NCBI GenBank assembly: GCA_025024175.1
Contig: QCXZ01000001.1
Span: 18,104,001-18,168,000, forward strand
DNA length: 64,000 nucleotides
Direction of reading: 5' to 3'
Source: Rhyzopertha dominica
Lineage: Eukaryota > Arthropoda > Insecta > Coleoptera > Bostrichidae
Each line of letters opens with the position of its first letter. The first letter of the stretch is position 1. Shown here one piece after another: positions 23,849 to 35,177 of the stretch. The notes under the pieces were generated by a model. That model was not told the DNA's origin, did no database searches, and worked only from the letters and a program-made list of their open reading frames with translations. The translations under genes were made by a program, and so were the position numbers.

Positions 23849-26800
23849 ATGCCGAGACCCCAGAATCCATTGATTAGAAACTTGCTTCCGCTGTACATAA
23901 ATTACAAGAACAGTTTACACAATGAAGATGGAAGTATTAAATCTCCAAGTGATGTTATTTGGAAAACTCTAGCTAAATTATTGGATTATAAAATAAGTAA
24001 AAAGTACATATACACTATTTATTTAACAAATCGACATAATTGTCGTTATGAATTTGTGCAAGATATGGATATTAACCAACAAACATATGAAGATGAAGAA
24101 GATGAGGGCTCAGTATCCATTCGTAGTTCTTCAAACAGCGACGAAACCATACCTGCAATTCGATTCGTCATATCGCTGTCAGCACAAGAATGGTTAGATA
24201 TACATCCTCAGAATAAGCTGTATGCGGACGGAAAATCCTATTTTGTGCTCCCCAAGGAAAAGTGGACACCAATTATTGCTTCGCATTTTNGGGATCATAC
24301 GAAACTACCATGTGCATTAGTATTTAAAAGAGGAAAAGCTTATAAAAGGGGAGATATTTTTTTGTCTGTAGAAGCGCAGTGCAAAGACTGTCACTCAGAA
24401 CTGAAAGGCATAATTCGAGAGGAACCAGCATACAACAGACGGGCTTTAATCAGATGTGTATATAGTGGAGGATTCCAGAATTGCAAAAATAGTTCGAAAC
24501 GTCCAACTTCTGGCATTGAACGTCGGCGAATTGCAAAAGTTTTAACATCTACCAGGGTAAGTCTATACATACAATATTCTAAACAGAAAGTAATACTAAT
24601 CTTAAATAATATGTTTGAATTTATGTTTAGATATATATAGTAATTCACTAAATACTAAGTGCTAATCGATCTGTAATAAGCGTAAGTCTAATTAACAAAA
24701 ATGGTTCAAATGGAAGTTATCCAGAATTAAGTGCTAAACAAATTAAAATTTTTCCAAAGCTATGGATTTCTGGTTATATTGGAAATTATTGCATCTTTAA
24801 ATTTGTCGTAAAAATTTGTCTTAGTTTATTTATATTACATTTGGCTTCAGTCACACATTTTTTGACATTTTTGGAAAAAAATTAAGTTTACAATGTGTTG
24901 GGCCATTTTAAATATCTACAAAACGAAAATGGCTTGAAGGATACGGTTTTCATACATGCTTCCATATTCCGTACGAGCATGCATTTACCAGTATAAAAGT
25001 TATCCGATAAAAAACAAAGTACATCTATGACCAATTCGTAAGATTTGCGACAATGCTTATAGGAAGTAAAACCACGATTTTTTGACATTAAAAACTAAAT
25101 AAATTGCATCAATAAAAAAGGTTTTTACTTCTGCATCCAACTGCTAGTTGAAAAACATGGCATCCCATTAAAAGTGAGTTATTCTTGTTTGAATTGAAAA
25201 TGTATTAAATTAAAACGGATTTATCCATTTAAAATCTTCAAACGTCAAAGTTTTCAAAAAATGTCAAATCGGGAACTATGCGACTGAGACCTAATATCCC
25301 TAGGTAATATTAATATGTACAACAAATCAAATAACGCAATAATATACAAGGTGTTCCATTTAAAATAATGAAGTTGGTGCCCACTTTCGATGTAACCTGC
25401 AGTCAGCAATCTTTGTTAATATTTTTAATTTGTTTGGCACTTAATTCTAGATAACGTTCATTAAACCATTTCTGTCAATTTTAACTTATACGCATATTAA
25501 AGACTGATTCGCGATTAGTGAGTCACCCTGTATCTATACAGTGTTGATGAAGTGAGTGACGAATAAAATTTAAAGTAGTGGTTATTTACAAAAATTCGAA
25601 AAACTGCTGAAACAGATATCTTAATATTTGAAACGAGATCTATTTTGAGATGATTCAAACATAGCTGTCTATTACATTATTTTTTTATGGAACTATATGC
25701 ATTTCTTGTGCATATTAAACCAGATGGTTTTTTTGTGCTCCTTCCAACTGCAGTATACACTTCCTGAATACTTTGAATTAAGGAAGACACAATAACAAAA
25801 AAGGTCGGCTAGTATCAGTAGACAANATGTTATCNTCTGTAGATACCAGTATCTGTAGATTCTGAGTTCATTTAATTTGACTGGAATCTACAGATGTTNT
25901 TTTTTTATTGGTGTTAGTTAACATTTTGTTATTTTTGTAGCTGTCTTCCTTAATTCAACATACTCAACAAGTGGTTACTGTAGTCAGAAGGAACATACAG
26001 TACCAGCAGATTTAACCCACATTACTTCCTCGAACAATTTTTTGAGGTGTTTATGGATCGATTATGAATGAGAAATTGTATGGATTGATCACACCTTAAA
26101 CGTTTGCTTGTCTACTTCTACACGTATTAAATAACCATTTTTTCACTTGTGCCCATTTTGATTGTTTTTATGCCAAATAACGTAATAGTATAATTCATGA
26201 GATATTAAGGGCTCGAATAACACTAACAATACTATGGTTTTATAAAAAATATAATAATGGCGTCATATTTTGTCATAGTAACAGACTGCTCTGTTTAAAA
26301 CATTTCAGAATTAATTTGTTTTTACATCTTAGGTTACTGTTTTAGCGTTTATATAATTTTGGCAATAATTTTTATTGAATTTTATGCGTTACTTTATCGA
26401 TACTCGATATATGTAACTCAGGTCACAAAATTTTGTTCTAGGTAAGTGCCAGTGAATTTCGGAAGCAGATGGCCAATGAAATAATGTCACATGACGATTA
26501 CGAACCCAGTATTCTACCCAAATCCAGCGTTCTCAGGAACATCAAGTACGAAGAAAAGCAAAATAGAATGTTTGCACAAGAACCTTTACAGTCTCTCCAC
26601 TGCTTGAAATATAACAGCCCATATGAAAAATTCATTAAAGATATAGGGATGGATAGATTTTACATACATTACTGGTCTACACCTCAGATACACATTTACA
26701 ACTCATATCATCGCAGCAATAAATATTCCAAAATATGCATTGATGCAACAGGAAGTTTAGTAAGAAAGTTACGGCGGCCAAACGGAGACAAATCTGCACC

Positions 26801-28871
26801 CATATTTTTATACGAAATTACCGTATTAGATAAAAATCTAAAAAGGCAGTACACTGTTGCCAACATGCTATCGGAGAGGCATGACTCTGATTCGATTTTC
26901 CACTGGCTCTCGTTTTGGAAAAGGGATGGCGCATTAATACCAAATGAAGTCGTATGTGATATGTCTGTTGCCTTACTTTCAGCTGCAATACGAAGTTTTA
27001 CTGACTTTAGTTCATTAAATCAATATTTGGAATACTGTGGTGCCTACCTGTTACTTGGAAAAACCGATCAAGATCCACGGCTTACTAGCTACATACGGTG
27101 TGATGTAGCGCACGTGATAAAAAATATATGTACGTGGAAATGCTTGCGTGACAAACAAAGAAGAGTGCGACAGTTCTACATAAGATCAATGGGACAATTA
27201 CTTCAATCGCCAAATTTAACAGTAGCAGAGAAAATTTTGAATGCAATTTTCTCTGTCGCATTAAGTGAGACTGAAGGTGTCACAAACAAAAACATTCCTA
27301 ATCAGTGCGAAAGCAGCAAGATATTTTTAAGGAGGGTTATTGGCGTAGAGGAAGAAGACCTTTCTCCTGATGAAACAGAAGCAGTAACCGTAATAGACTG
27401 CGAATCATGGCCCGAAGGAAATCGCTTCGTAAACTGGGGAAAACATATTAAAGAGAATGTTCTTCGGAATATGAAAGAGGGTAACAGAGACAACTGCCAA
27501 TATCTACCGGAACTCGTACCAATAATAATAGACTTCCTAAAATTATTTCCTTTATGGTCTTTTATTATGTCAACAGCGTTTCCTGGAAGTGCTAAAACTG
27601 CATCAAGTGCTGCAGTTGAAAGCAACTTCAATATTTTGAAGAACAGAATTTTTCAAAACGACATACTACCTTTGAAAATTGACGAGTTTGTCGTGAAGCA
27701 CCTTCGGTCGATAGAAGGGAATATGAAGTTGCTTGAAGCTGAAGATCGTGACGTAGATAGTGGTAGACGAGAAACAACCGAAAACGTTATTACCTCAAAA
27801 GCAGTAGGTGACGCTCCTATCCAGAAAGAAGTAGCTGTGACTGATAGTGAGGAACAAACAGAAGAAGAAGAAGCAGCACATAATCCGGAAGACGTTCAAA
27901 TTGCAGAATTTCAAGAAGTTGAAAACTGGGGTGGACAACTTACAGCAATTAAAAAAAGAAAAAGGTCGTCATATTTGGAAAAGAACAGGGAATGGTTGCA
28001 TATTGACTTGCAGCAAAAAGCAAATGTTGTTCCAATCGGAATTTTAAGAAATGGCAATTGCTCGAACTTGAAACCAATTCGTTCGGGTAAGAAAAGAATC
28101 GTTTTAAACAATACATGTGCTTTCGACTCAGTAATTCAAATATTATGTGCGGCGTTTTGTGATAGTGATGGTTTCAAAGAATATATTTTATTGTTAGAAT
28201 CTGAAATAAAAAATCTAATTACACAGGTGATTAAACAAATTAATACAAAAGCATATAATATTAGATACCGTATTTTAAAAAATATATTCCCAGGTGATTA
28301 TCTACCCAATAATTTAGTTCTTATTTCGACAGAATGTACAACGGAACAATTAGTTAGGCAACTTTGTGCTATTGGTGAGTTGGAACATACATACACGGAA
28401 ACTATTCGGTGCCGTCATTGTGAACATTTACGAGAAATTCGTCTACCCGTATTACCAATCACATGTAAAAATGTTTATAACCTGCAACAAGAGATAATAG
28501 CGTACATCAACTCCCACGAGAAATCAACACCATGTGTAAATTGTACAAGTCCTACTATTCATGAGAATCGGTTGCACACAAAAATCATCTTTATTGAAAT
28601 TCTTGACACATCATTGAGTATACCTGAATTACAGTTAAAATATATACCAAGACAGGTAGTCGTTGAAAACCAAATTTATTTATTAAGAGGAACTATATCT
28701 TACTTTGGCTCCTATACGAATGAACCATCACTTTCATCAGTTGGTCATTTCAAAGCTCATTGTTGTCGCTTAAATGGGAAGTGGGAAGAGTACGACGATT
28801 TGCATACCAAAAAAGTGGATCTGAATGAAGCCACACTCATAGTGCCGCACCTAATTGTATATACTATTTAA
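23849..28871 (+). CDS. NOF-like MULE transposase with C-terminal USP-like domain, two exons
   Basis: Exons 23849-24556 and 26442-28871 join in phase 0 (ACC AGG | GTA AGT) to give about 1045 residues. Residues 1-236 include an acidic patch (about 80-87) and a zinc-binding pattern C178-x2-C181-x21-C203-x8-C212. The segment LPCALVFKRGKAY is typical of insect NOF-like proteins. The MULE-type core has candidate catalytic residues D337 (CIDATGSLV), D409 (VVCDMS) and E629 (SSAAVESNFNILKN), with a C-x3-H motif (RCDVAHVIKN) at 456-460. An acidic stretch (about 705-715) and a KKRKR nuclear-localisation candidate (740-744) precede the protease-like domain. The product should act in the nucleus, binding and cutting the element ends. 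The frame is intact apart from one N at residue 148. Family assignment is from remembered family features. Confidence 0.88.
25344..25532. mobile_element. Small MITE with TACA(A/G)GGTG ends, in the intron
   Basis: The left end TACAAGGTG and right end CACCCTGTA are imperfect inverted repeats of a type common in insect MITEs. No open frame is present. The duplication cannot be resolved because the flanks are TA-rich. Confidence 0.5.
25705..26025. mobile_element. Foldback MITE in the intron
   Basis: Arms of about 100 bp pair across a centre near 25860. The best-matched part is TTGAATTAAGGAAGACA on the left, with its complement TGTCTTCCTTAATTCAA on the right around 25943-25962. A looser match continues outwards through TTAAACCAG and its partner. 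A tract near 25825-25905 repeats ATCTGTAGAT-like words and has three N calls, suggesting a sequencing-difficult hairpin loop. Confidence 0.6.
28060..28871 (+). other. Ubiquitin-specific-protease-like domain of the transposase
   Basis: Within the transposase frame, about residues 785-1045 carry the three hallmarks of the C19 (USP) peptidase fold. The Cys box is LNNTCAFDSVIQIL with candidate nucleophile C795. A zinc finger has C893-x2-C896 and C934-x2-C937. The His box is SVGHFKAHCC followed by KWEEYDD, with H1005 and D1021/D1022. Canonical USPs have NxGNTCYxNS and GHYxAY...WxxxDD, so the catalytic residues look preserved while the surroundings diverge. It may deubiquitinate or de-modify host factors or the transposase itself; the substrate is unknown. 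Confidence 0.75.
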
Positions 28872-29358
28872 AATATAAGGGCTGTTATAGTTTTTTTGTT
28901 AATTCTTAAATGTATTTTTATACCTAATTTGTCTATCTGTAAATAAGCTTACGTTTCTATTGTAAGTATCTTTTATGTTATTGCAATTAGTATATCTATG
29001 TTTATTTTCTACTCTTTGTTAATTTTACAAATTTGATTGTCCAGTTTATAAACTTATAAATACAAAAAATTTATAATAAAATAATATGCCGAAAAACATC
29101 CATTATTCTCAAACTTTTGTTTGTTAACCGTAAAAGTACCTACAATTTTTTTATTCGACGCAGCATATTACCAGCAAAGCAATAACGCTCTTCCTAAACT
29201 TAACAAAAACACGGTAAGTAGAAATACAGAACTGCATCAATTTTATCTCCCACTACTTCCATCAGCTTTATCCTGTAAAGTTGTAATTTTGTAAATAGCA
29301 ATCTATTAATAATAATTAAACCACATCGATTTGCAATATTTTGGACAAACAAAACAAG
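28872..29358 (+). other. 3' UTR and spacer to the right arm
   Basis: AT-rich sequence after the stop. A polyadenylation signal AATAAA is at 29075-29080. A 79-codon minus frame at 29200-29439 has no motif. The same region is present in the second copy at 32593-33080. Confidence 0.6.
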
Positions 29359-30729
29359 GCTGATCGTCATCTCGAATCCGCCCGCCAATGTTAAAAAAAA
29401 ACAATTATAAGGGTTGCTGACGTCGGCACAATTGAGCACAAACCGGTATTAGATTTTTAATATTGCAAAAAAAGCGGGGCTGACCGTCAACCTGGCCCCG
29501 CCCGCCATTGTTTTTAAAAAATTAAATATAAGGGTTGCTGCACAAAACTCCCTGACACCGGCACATTTCAGCACAAAACGAGCACAATTCATTGCCGTAA
29601 TTAGATTTTGAATATTCCCAAAAAAAGCGGGGCTGACCGTCAACCTGGCCCCGCCCGCCATTGTTTTTAAAAATTAAATAGAAGGGTTGCTGCACAAAAC
29701 TCCCTGACACCGGCACATTTCAGCACAAAACGAGCACAATTCATTGCCGTAATTAGATTTTGAATATTCCCAAAAAAAGCGGGGCTGACCGTCAACCTGG
29801 CCCCGCCCGCCATTGTTTTTTAAAAAATTAAATATAAGGGTTGCTGCACAAAACTCCCTGACACCGGCACATTTCAGCACAAAACGAGCACAATTCATTG
29901 CCGTAATTAGATTTTGAATATTCCCAAAAAAAGCGGGGCTGACCGTCAACCTGGCCCCGCCCGCCATTGTTTTAAAAAAATTAAATATAAGGGTTGCTGC
30001 ACAAAACTCCCTGACACCGGCACATTTCAGCACAAAACGAGCACAATTCATTGCCGTAATTAGATTTTGAATATTCCCAAAAAAAGCGGGGCTGACCGTC
30101 AACCTGGCCCCGCCCGCCATTGTTTTTTAAAAAATTAAATAGAAGGGTTGCTGCACAAAACTCCCTGACACCGGCACATTTCAGCACAAAACGAGCACAA
30201 TTCATTGCCGTAATTAGATTTTGAATATTCCCAAAAAAGCGGGGCTGACCGTCAACCTGGCCCCGCCCGCCATTGTTTTTAAAAAATTAAATATAAGGGT
30301 TGCTGCACAAAACTCCCTGACACCGGCACATTTCAGCACAAAACGAGCACAATTCATTGCCGTAATTAGATTTTGAATATTCCCAAAAAAAGCGGGGCTG
30401 ACCGTCAACCTGGCCCCGCCCGCCATTGTTTTTAAAAAATTAAATATAAGGGTTGCTGCACAAAACTCCCTGACACCGGCACATTTCAGCACAAAACGAG
30501 CATAATTCATTGCCCGTAATTAGATTTTGAATATTCCCAAAAAAAGTGGGGCTGACCGTCAACCTGGCCCCGCCCGCCATTGTTTTTAAAAAATTAAATA
30601 TAAGGGTTGCTGCACAAAACTCCCTGACACCGGCACATTTCAGCACAAAACGAGCACAATTCATTGCCGTAATTAGATTTTGAATATTCCCAAAAAAAGC
30701 GGGGCTGACCGTCAAGCTGGCCCCGCCAA
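29359..30729 (-). repeat. Right arm minisatellite, first assembled copy, 9 unit cores
   Basis: Units are inverted relative to the left arm. GC cores lie near 29473, 29626, 29778, 29933, 30087, 30238, 30391, 30544 and 30697. Variant markers run in a specific order: TAGAAGG in units two and five, and GTGGGG in place of GCGGGG in the eighth. The innermost unit (29359-29460) is degenerate. The outer 90 bases of the terminal block follow before the gap. Confidence 0.93.
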
Positions 30730-30818
30730 ATGATTATTTAATTAAGCATATAAGGGTTGCTGCACAAACTTTTTAATAGCAGCACAATTCAGCACAAAAC
30801 TAGCACAATTCATCCCTA

Positions 30819-30918
30819 NNNNNNNNNNNNNNNNNNNNNNNNNNNNNNNNNNNNNNNNNNNNNNNNNNNNNNNNNNNNNNNNNNNNNNNNNNNNNNNNNN
30901 NNNNNNNNNNNNNNNNNN
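30819..30918. other. Assembly gap, 100 N
   Basis: Exactly 100 N, the usual placeholder for a gap of unknown size. The left contig ends inside the right terminal block (CATCCCTA), about 48 bases short of the element end. The right contig begins inside the transposase at a point equal to 27198. The contigs therefore overlap in content rather than flanking missing sequence. Confidence 0.97.
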
Positions 30919-32592
30919 TTACTTCAATCGCCAAATTTAACAGTAGCAGAGAAAATTTTGAATGCAATTTTCTCTGTCGCATTAAGTGAGACTGAAGGTG
31001 TCACAAACAAAAACATTCCTAATCAGTGCGAAAGCAGCAAGACATTTTTAAGGAGGGTTATTGGCGTAGAGGAAGAAGACCTTTCTCCTGATGAAACAGA
31101 AGCAGTAACCGTAATAGACTGCGAATCATGGCCCGAAGGAAATCGCTTCGTAAACTGGGGAAAACATATTAAAGAGAATGTTCTTCGGAATATGAAAGAG
31201 GGTAACAGAGACAACTGCCAATATCTACCGGAACTCGTACCAATAATAATAGACTTCCTAAAATTATTTCCTTTATGGTCTTTTATTATGTCAACAGCGT
31301 TTCCTGGAAGTGCTAAAACTGCATCAAGTGCTGCAGTTGAAAGCAACTTCAATATTTTGAAGAACAGAATTTTTCAAAACGACATACTACCTTTGAAAAT
31401 TGACGAGTTTGTCGTGAAGCACCTTCGGTCGATAGAAGGGAATATGAAGTTGCTTGAAGCTGAAGATCGTGACGTAGATAGTGGTAGACGAGAAACAACC
31501 GAAAACGTTATTACCTCAAAAGCAGTAGGTGACGCTCCTATCCAGAAAGAAGTAGCTGTGACTGATAGTGAGGAACAAACAGAAGAAGAAGAAGCAGCAC
31601 ATAATCCGGAAGACGTTCAAATTGCAGAATTTCAAGAAGTTGAAAACTGGGGTGGACAACTTACAGCAATTAAAAAAGAAAAAGGTCGTCATATTTGGAA
31701 AAGAACAGGGAATGGTTGCATATTGACTTGCAGCAAAAAGCAAATGTTGTTCCAATCGGAATTTTAAGAAATGGCAATTGCTCGAACTTGAAACCAATTC
31801 GTTCGGGTAAGAAAAGAATCGTTTTAAACAATACATGTGCTTTCGACTCAGTAATTCAAATATTATGTGCGGCGTTTTGTGATAGTGATGGTTTCAAAGA
31901 ATATATTTTATTGTTAGAATCTGAAATAAAAAATCTAATTACACAGGTGATTAAACAAATTAATACAAAAGCATATAATATTAGATACCGTATTTTAAAA
32001 AATATATTCCCAGGTGATTATCTACCCAATAATTTAGTTCTTATTTCGACAGAATGTACAACGGAACAATTAGTTAGGCAACTTTGTGCTATTGGTGAGT
32101 TGGAACATACATACACGGAAACTATTCGGTGCCGTCATTGTGAAACATTTACGAGAAATTCGTCTACCCGTATTACCAATCACATGTAAAAATGTTTATA
32201 ACCTGCAACAAGAGATAATAGCGTACATCAACTCCCACGAGAAATCAACACCATGTGTAAATTGTACAAGTCCTACTATTTATGAGAATCGGTTGCACAC
32301 AAAAATCATCTTTATTGAAATTCTTGACACATCATTGAGTATACCTGAATTACAGTTAAAATATATACCAAGACAGGTAGTCGTTGAAAACCAAATTTAT
32401 TTATTAAGAGGAACTATATCTTACTTTGGCTCCTATACGAATGAACCATCACTTTCATCAGTTGGTCATTTCAAAGCTCATTGTTGTCGCTTAAATGGGA
32501 AGTGGGAAGAGTACGACGATTTGCATACCAAAAAAGTGGATCTGAATGAAGCCACACTCATAGTGCCGCACCTAATTGTATATACTATTTAA
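30919..32592 (+). pseudogene. Second copy of the transposase 3' half, frameshifted; likely allelic duplicate
   Basis: It matches 27198-28871 almost base for base. Two single-base indels break the frame. An A7 run is A6 at about 31672-31677, at the KKRKR codons, and an extra A lies at about 32142, just after the first zinc-finger pair. Substitutions include an Ile-to-Thr change near 31042 and a His-to-Tyr change near 32281. The 5' half of the gene is absent. Both indels are in homopolymers, so they may be sequencing errors in an allelic contig rather than true decay. Confidence 0.85.
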
Positions 32593-33079
32593 AATATAAG
32601 GGCTGTTATAGTTTTTTTGTTAATTCTTAAATGTATTTTTTATACCTAATTTGTCTATCTGTAAATAAGCTTACGTTTCTATTGTAAGTATCTTTTATGT
32701 TATTGCAATTAGTATATCTATGTTTATTTTCTACTCTTTGTTAATTTTACAAATTTGATTGTCCAGTTTATAAACTTATAAATACAAAAAAATTTATAAT
32801 AAAATAATATGCCGAAAAACATCCATTATTCTCAAACTTTTGTTTGTTAACCGTAAAAGTACCTACAATTTTTTTATTCGACGCAGCATATTACCAGCAA
32901 AGCAATAACGCTCTTCCTAAACTTAACAAAAACACGGTAAGTAGAAATACAGAACTGCATCAATTTTATCTCCCACTACTTCCATCAGCTTTATCCTGTA
33001 AAGTTGTAATTTTGTAAATAGCAATCTATTAATAATAATTAAACCACATCGATTTGCAATATTTTGGACAAACAAAACA

Positions 33080-34451
33080 AGGCTGATCGTCATCTCGAAT
33101 CCGCCCGCCAATGCTAAAAAAAAACAATTATAAGGGTTGCTGACGTCGGCACAATTGAGCACAAAACCGGTATTAGATTTTTAATATTGCAAAAAAAGCG
33201 GGGCTGACCGTCAACCTGGCCCCGCCCGCCACTGTTTTTAAAAAATTAAATATAAGGGTTGCTGCACGAAACTCCCTGACACCGGCACATTTCAGCACAA
33301 AACGAGCACAATTCANTGCCATAAATAGATTTTGAATATTCCCAAAAAAAGCGGGGCTGACCGTCAACCTGGCCCCGCCCGCCATTGTTTTTAAAAAATT
33401 AAATAGAAGGGTTGCTGCACAAAACTCCCTGACACCGGCACATTTCAGCACAAAACGAGCACAATTCATTGCCGTAATTAGATTTTGAATATTCCCAAAA
33501 AAAAGCGGGGCTGACCGTCAACCTGGCCCCGCCCGCCATTGTTTTTAAAAAATTAAATATAAGGGTTGCTGCACAAAACTCCCTGACACCGGCACATTTC
33601 AGCACAAAACGAGCACAATTCATTGCCGTAATTAGATTTTGAATATTCCCAAAAAAAGCGGGGCTGACCGTCAACCTGGCCCCGCCCGCCATTGTTTTAA
33701 AAAAATTAAATATAAGGGTTGCTGCACAAAACTCCCTGACACCGGCACATTTCAGCACAAAACGAGCACAATTCATTGCCGTAATTAGATTTTGAATATT
33801 CCCAAAAAAAGCGGGGCTGACCGTCAACCTGGCCCCGCCCGCCATTGTTTTTAAAAAATTAAATAGAAGGGTTGCTGCACAAAACTCCCTGACACCGGCA
33901 CATTTCAGCACAAAACGAGCACAATTCATTGCCGTAATTAGATTTTGAATATTCCCAAAAAAAGCGGGGCTGACCGTCAACCTGGCCCCGCCCGCCATTG
34001 TTTTTAAAAAATTAAATATAAGGGTTGCTGCACAAAACTCCCTGACACCGGCACATTTCAGCACAAAACGAGCACAATTCATTGCCGTAATTAGATTTTG
34101 AATATTCCCAAAAAAAGCGGGGCTGACCGTCAACCTGGCCCCGCCCGCCATTGTTTTTAAAAAATTAAATATAAGGGTTGCTGCACAAAACTCCCTGACA
34201 CCGGCACATTTCAGCACAAAACGAGCATAATTCATTGCCGTAATTAGATTTTGAATATTCCCAAAAAAAGTGGGGCTGACCGTCAACCTGGCCCCGCCCG
34301 CCATTGTTTTTAAAAAATTAAATATAAGGGTTGCTGCACAAAACTCCCTGACACCGGCACATTTCAGCACAAAACGAGCACAATTCATTGCCGTAATTAG
34401 ATTTTGAATATTCCCAAAAAAAGCGGGGCTGACCGTCAAGCTGGCCCCGCC
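33080..34451 (-). repeat. Right arm minisatellite, second assembled copy, 9 unit cores
   Basis: It has the same number of units and the same order of TAGAAGG and GTGGGG variants as 29359-30729. One unit differs: at about 33316-33326 it carries the left-arm-type CCATAAATAG with an adjacent N. This copy runs into the intact terminal block and the right target duplication. Confidence 0.93.
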
Positions 34452-34591
34452 AAATGATTATTTAATTAAGCATATAAGGGTTGCTGCACAAAACTTTTTA
34501 ATAGCAGCACAATTCAGCACAAAACTAGCACAATTCATCCCTATATTGTAATTGTAAAAATTTGATCGGGCGGGGCCAACTTGACACACCC
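34452..34591 (-). repeat. Right terminal inverted repeat block, 140 bp
   Basis: Reverse complement of 20750-20889, ending TTGACACACCC at 34591 and followed directly by the AGCAGGCAG duplication. It shows the same TGTGC box spacing as the array units. Confidence 0.92.
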
Positions 34592-34600
34592 AGCAGGCAG
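34592..34600. repeat. Right 9-bp target-site duplication
   Basis: AGCAGGCAG, identical to 20741-20749. It ties the left end before the gap to the right end after the gap as one insertion. Confidence 0.93.
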
Positions 34601-35177
34601 TGTCACTATTATGAAACAATTTGGGCTGCCAGAATCTTTTCATACCAATAAATACTAATGCATCAAAGCCGTCACCCATTGATAATTTTATAGTATGCTT
34701 CTATTTAAGGCATATAATGTATAAGATTAGTTGCTGTGTCATGCCTAGCAATATTAATTTCAATTGCCGTAGTTAACTTTTGGGACACTAGATATAAAGG
34801 TTGGTTTCAAGAATTTCTAGTACATTATGATACGCACTATATTGGAGCTTCATCAGCGAGAAAAACAATAATGCAGATGATAATAAAACAGCATTATTTT
34901 TGCTAGTCAATTACACACAAGATGAAATAAATTTTTCAGTTTTTTTGTAGTTTGCAGAAGACAAAGTCTGCACTTTGGTTATCGTTGTCTTCTGCACTCT
35001 GATTTTCACATATCTATATCATTCGTACTGGCTTGAATTACCGGGTAATACACAAGCAGGCGAACCGTATCGAGTACTATAGAATCTAGACGACGGATGT
35101 TGCAATAAATTATACAATATTTTAAATTAATAATAATAATTTAAATTAATAATAATAATTTAATAATTTAAACTAAT
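34601..35177. other. Right flank of the foldback element, non-coding
   Basis: No gene. An 11-bp hairpin pairs GCAGAAGACAA (34954) with TTGTCTTCTGC (34985). An AT-only tract of AATAATAATTTAAATT repeats occupies about 35105-35180. Confidence 0.5.

Larger units (their letters stand above)
24557..26441 (+). other. Intron of the transposase gene, 1885 bp
   Basis: The donor is AGG|GTAAGT at 24557-24562 and the acceptor is TTTTGTTCTAG at 26431-26441. Joining restores an uninterrupted frame in phase 0. Exon 2 itself begins GTAAGT, identical to the intron start. The intron is AT-rich and carries at least two nested inverted-repeat elements. Confidence 0.82.
20750..34591. mobile_element. Foldback MULE-NOF-like transposon, full length
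   Basis: Both termini read GGGTGTGTCAAG inward and are bounded by the 9-bp duplication. The architecture is: terminal block of 140 bp, left minisatellite arm, two-exon transposase gene, 3' UTR, right minisatellite arm, terminal block. A 100-N gap at 30819-30918 is followed by a second copy of the 3' half. Omitting one copy of the overlap (27198-30818 against 30919-34543) leaves about 10.1 kb. Long inverted arms built of tandem repeats, a 9-bp duplication and a NOF-like product together match the Drosophila FB-NOF architecture. The open gene and near-identical arm units suggest recent activity. Confidence 0.9.

Noticed and set aside
27302..27631. Minus-strand frames of about 109 codons over the transposase, repeated at 31023-31352
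   Set aside because: They are the antisense of a confident coding exon and repeat only because that segment is duplicated.
30757..31767. A 336-codon frame spanning the N gap
   Set aside because: It joins the right terminal block to the middle of the transposase through 100 unknown bases, an artefact of the scaffold join.
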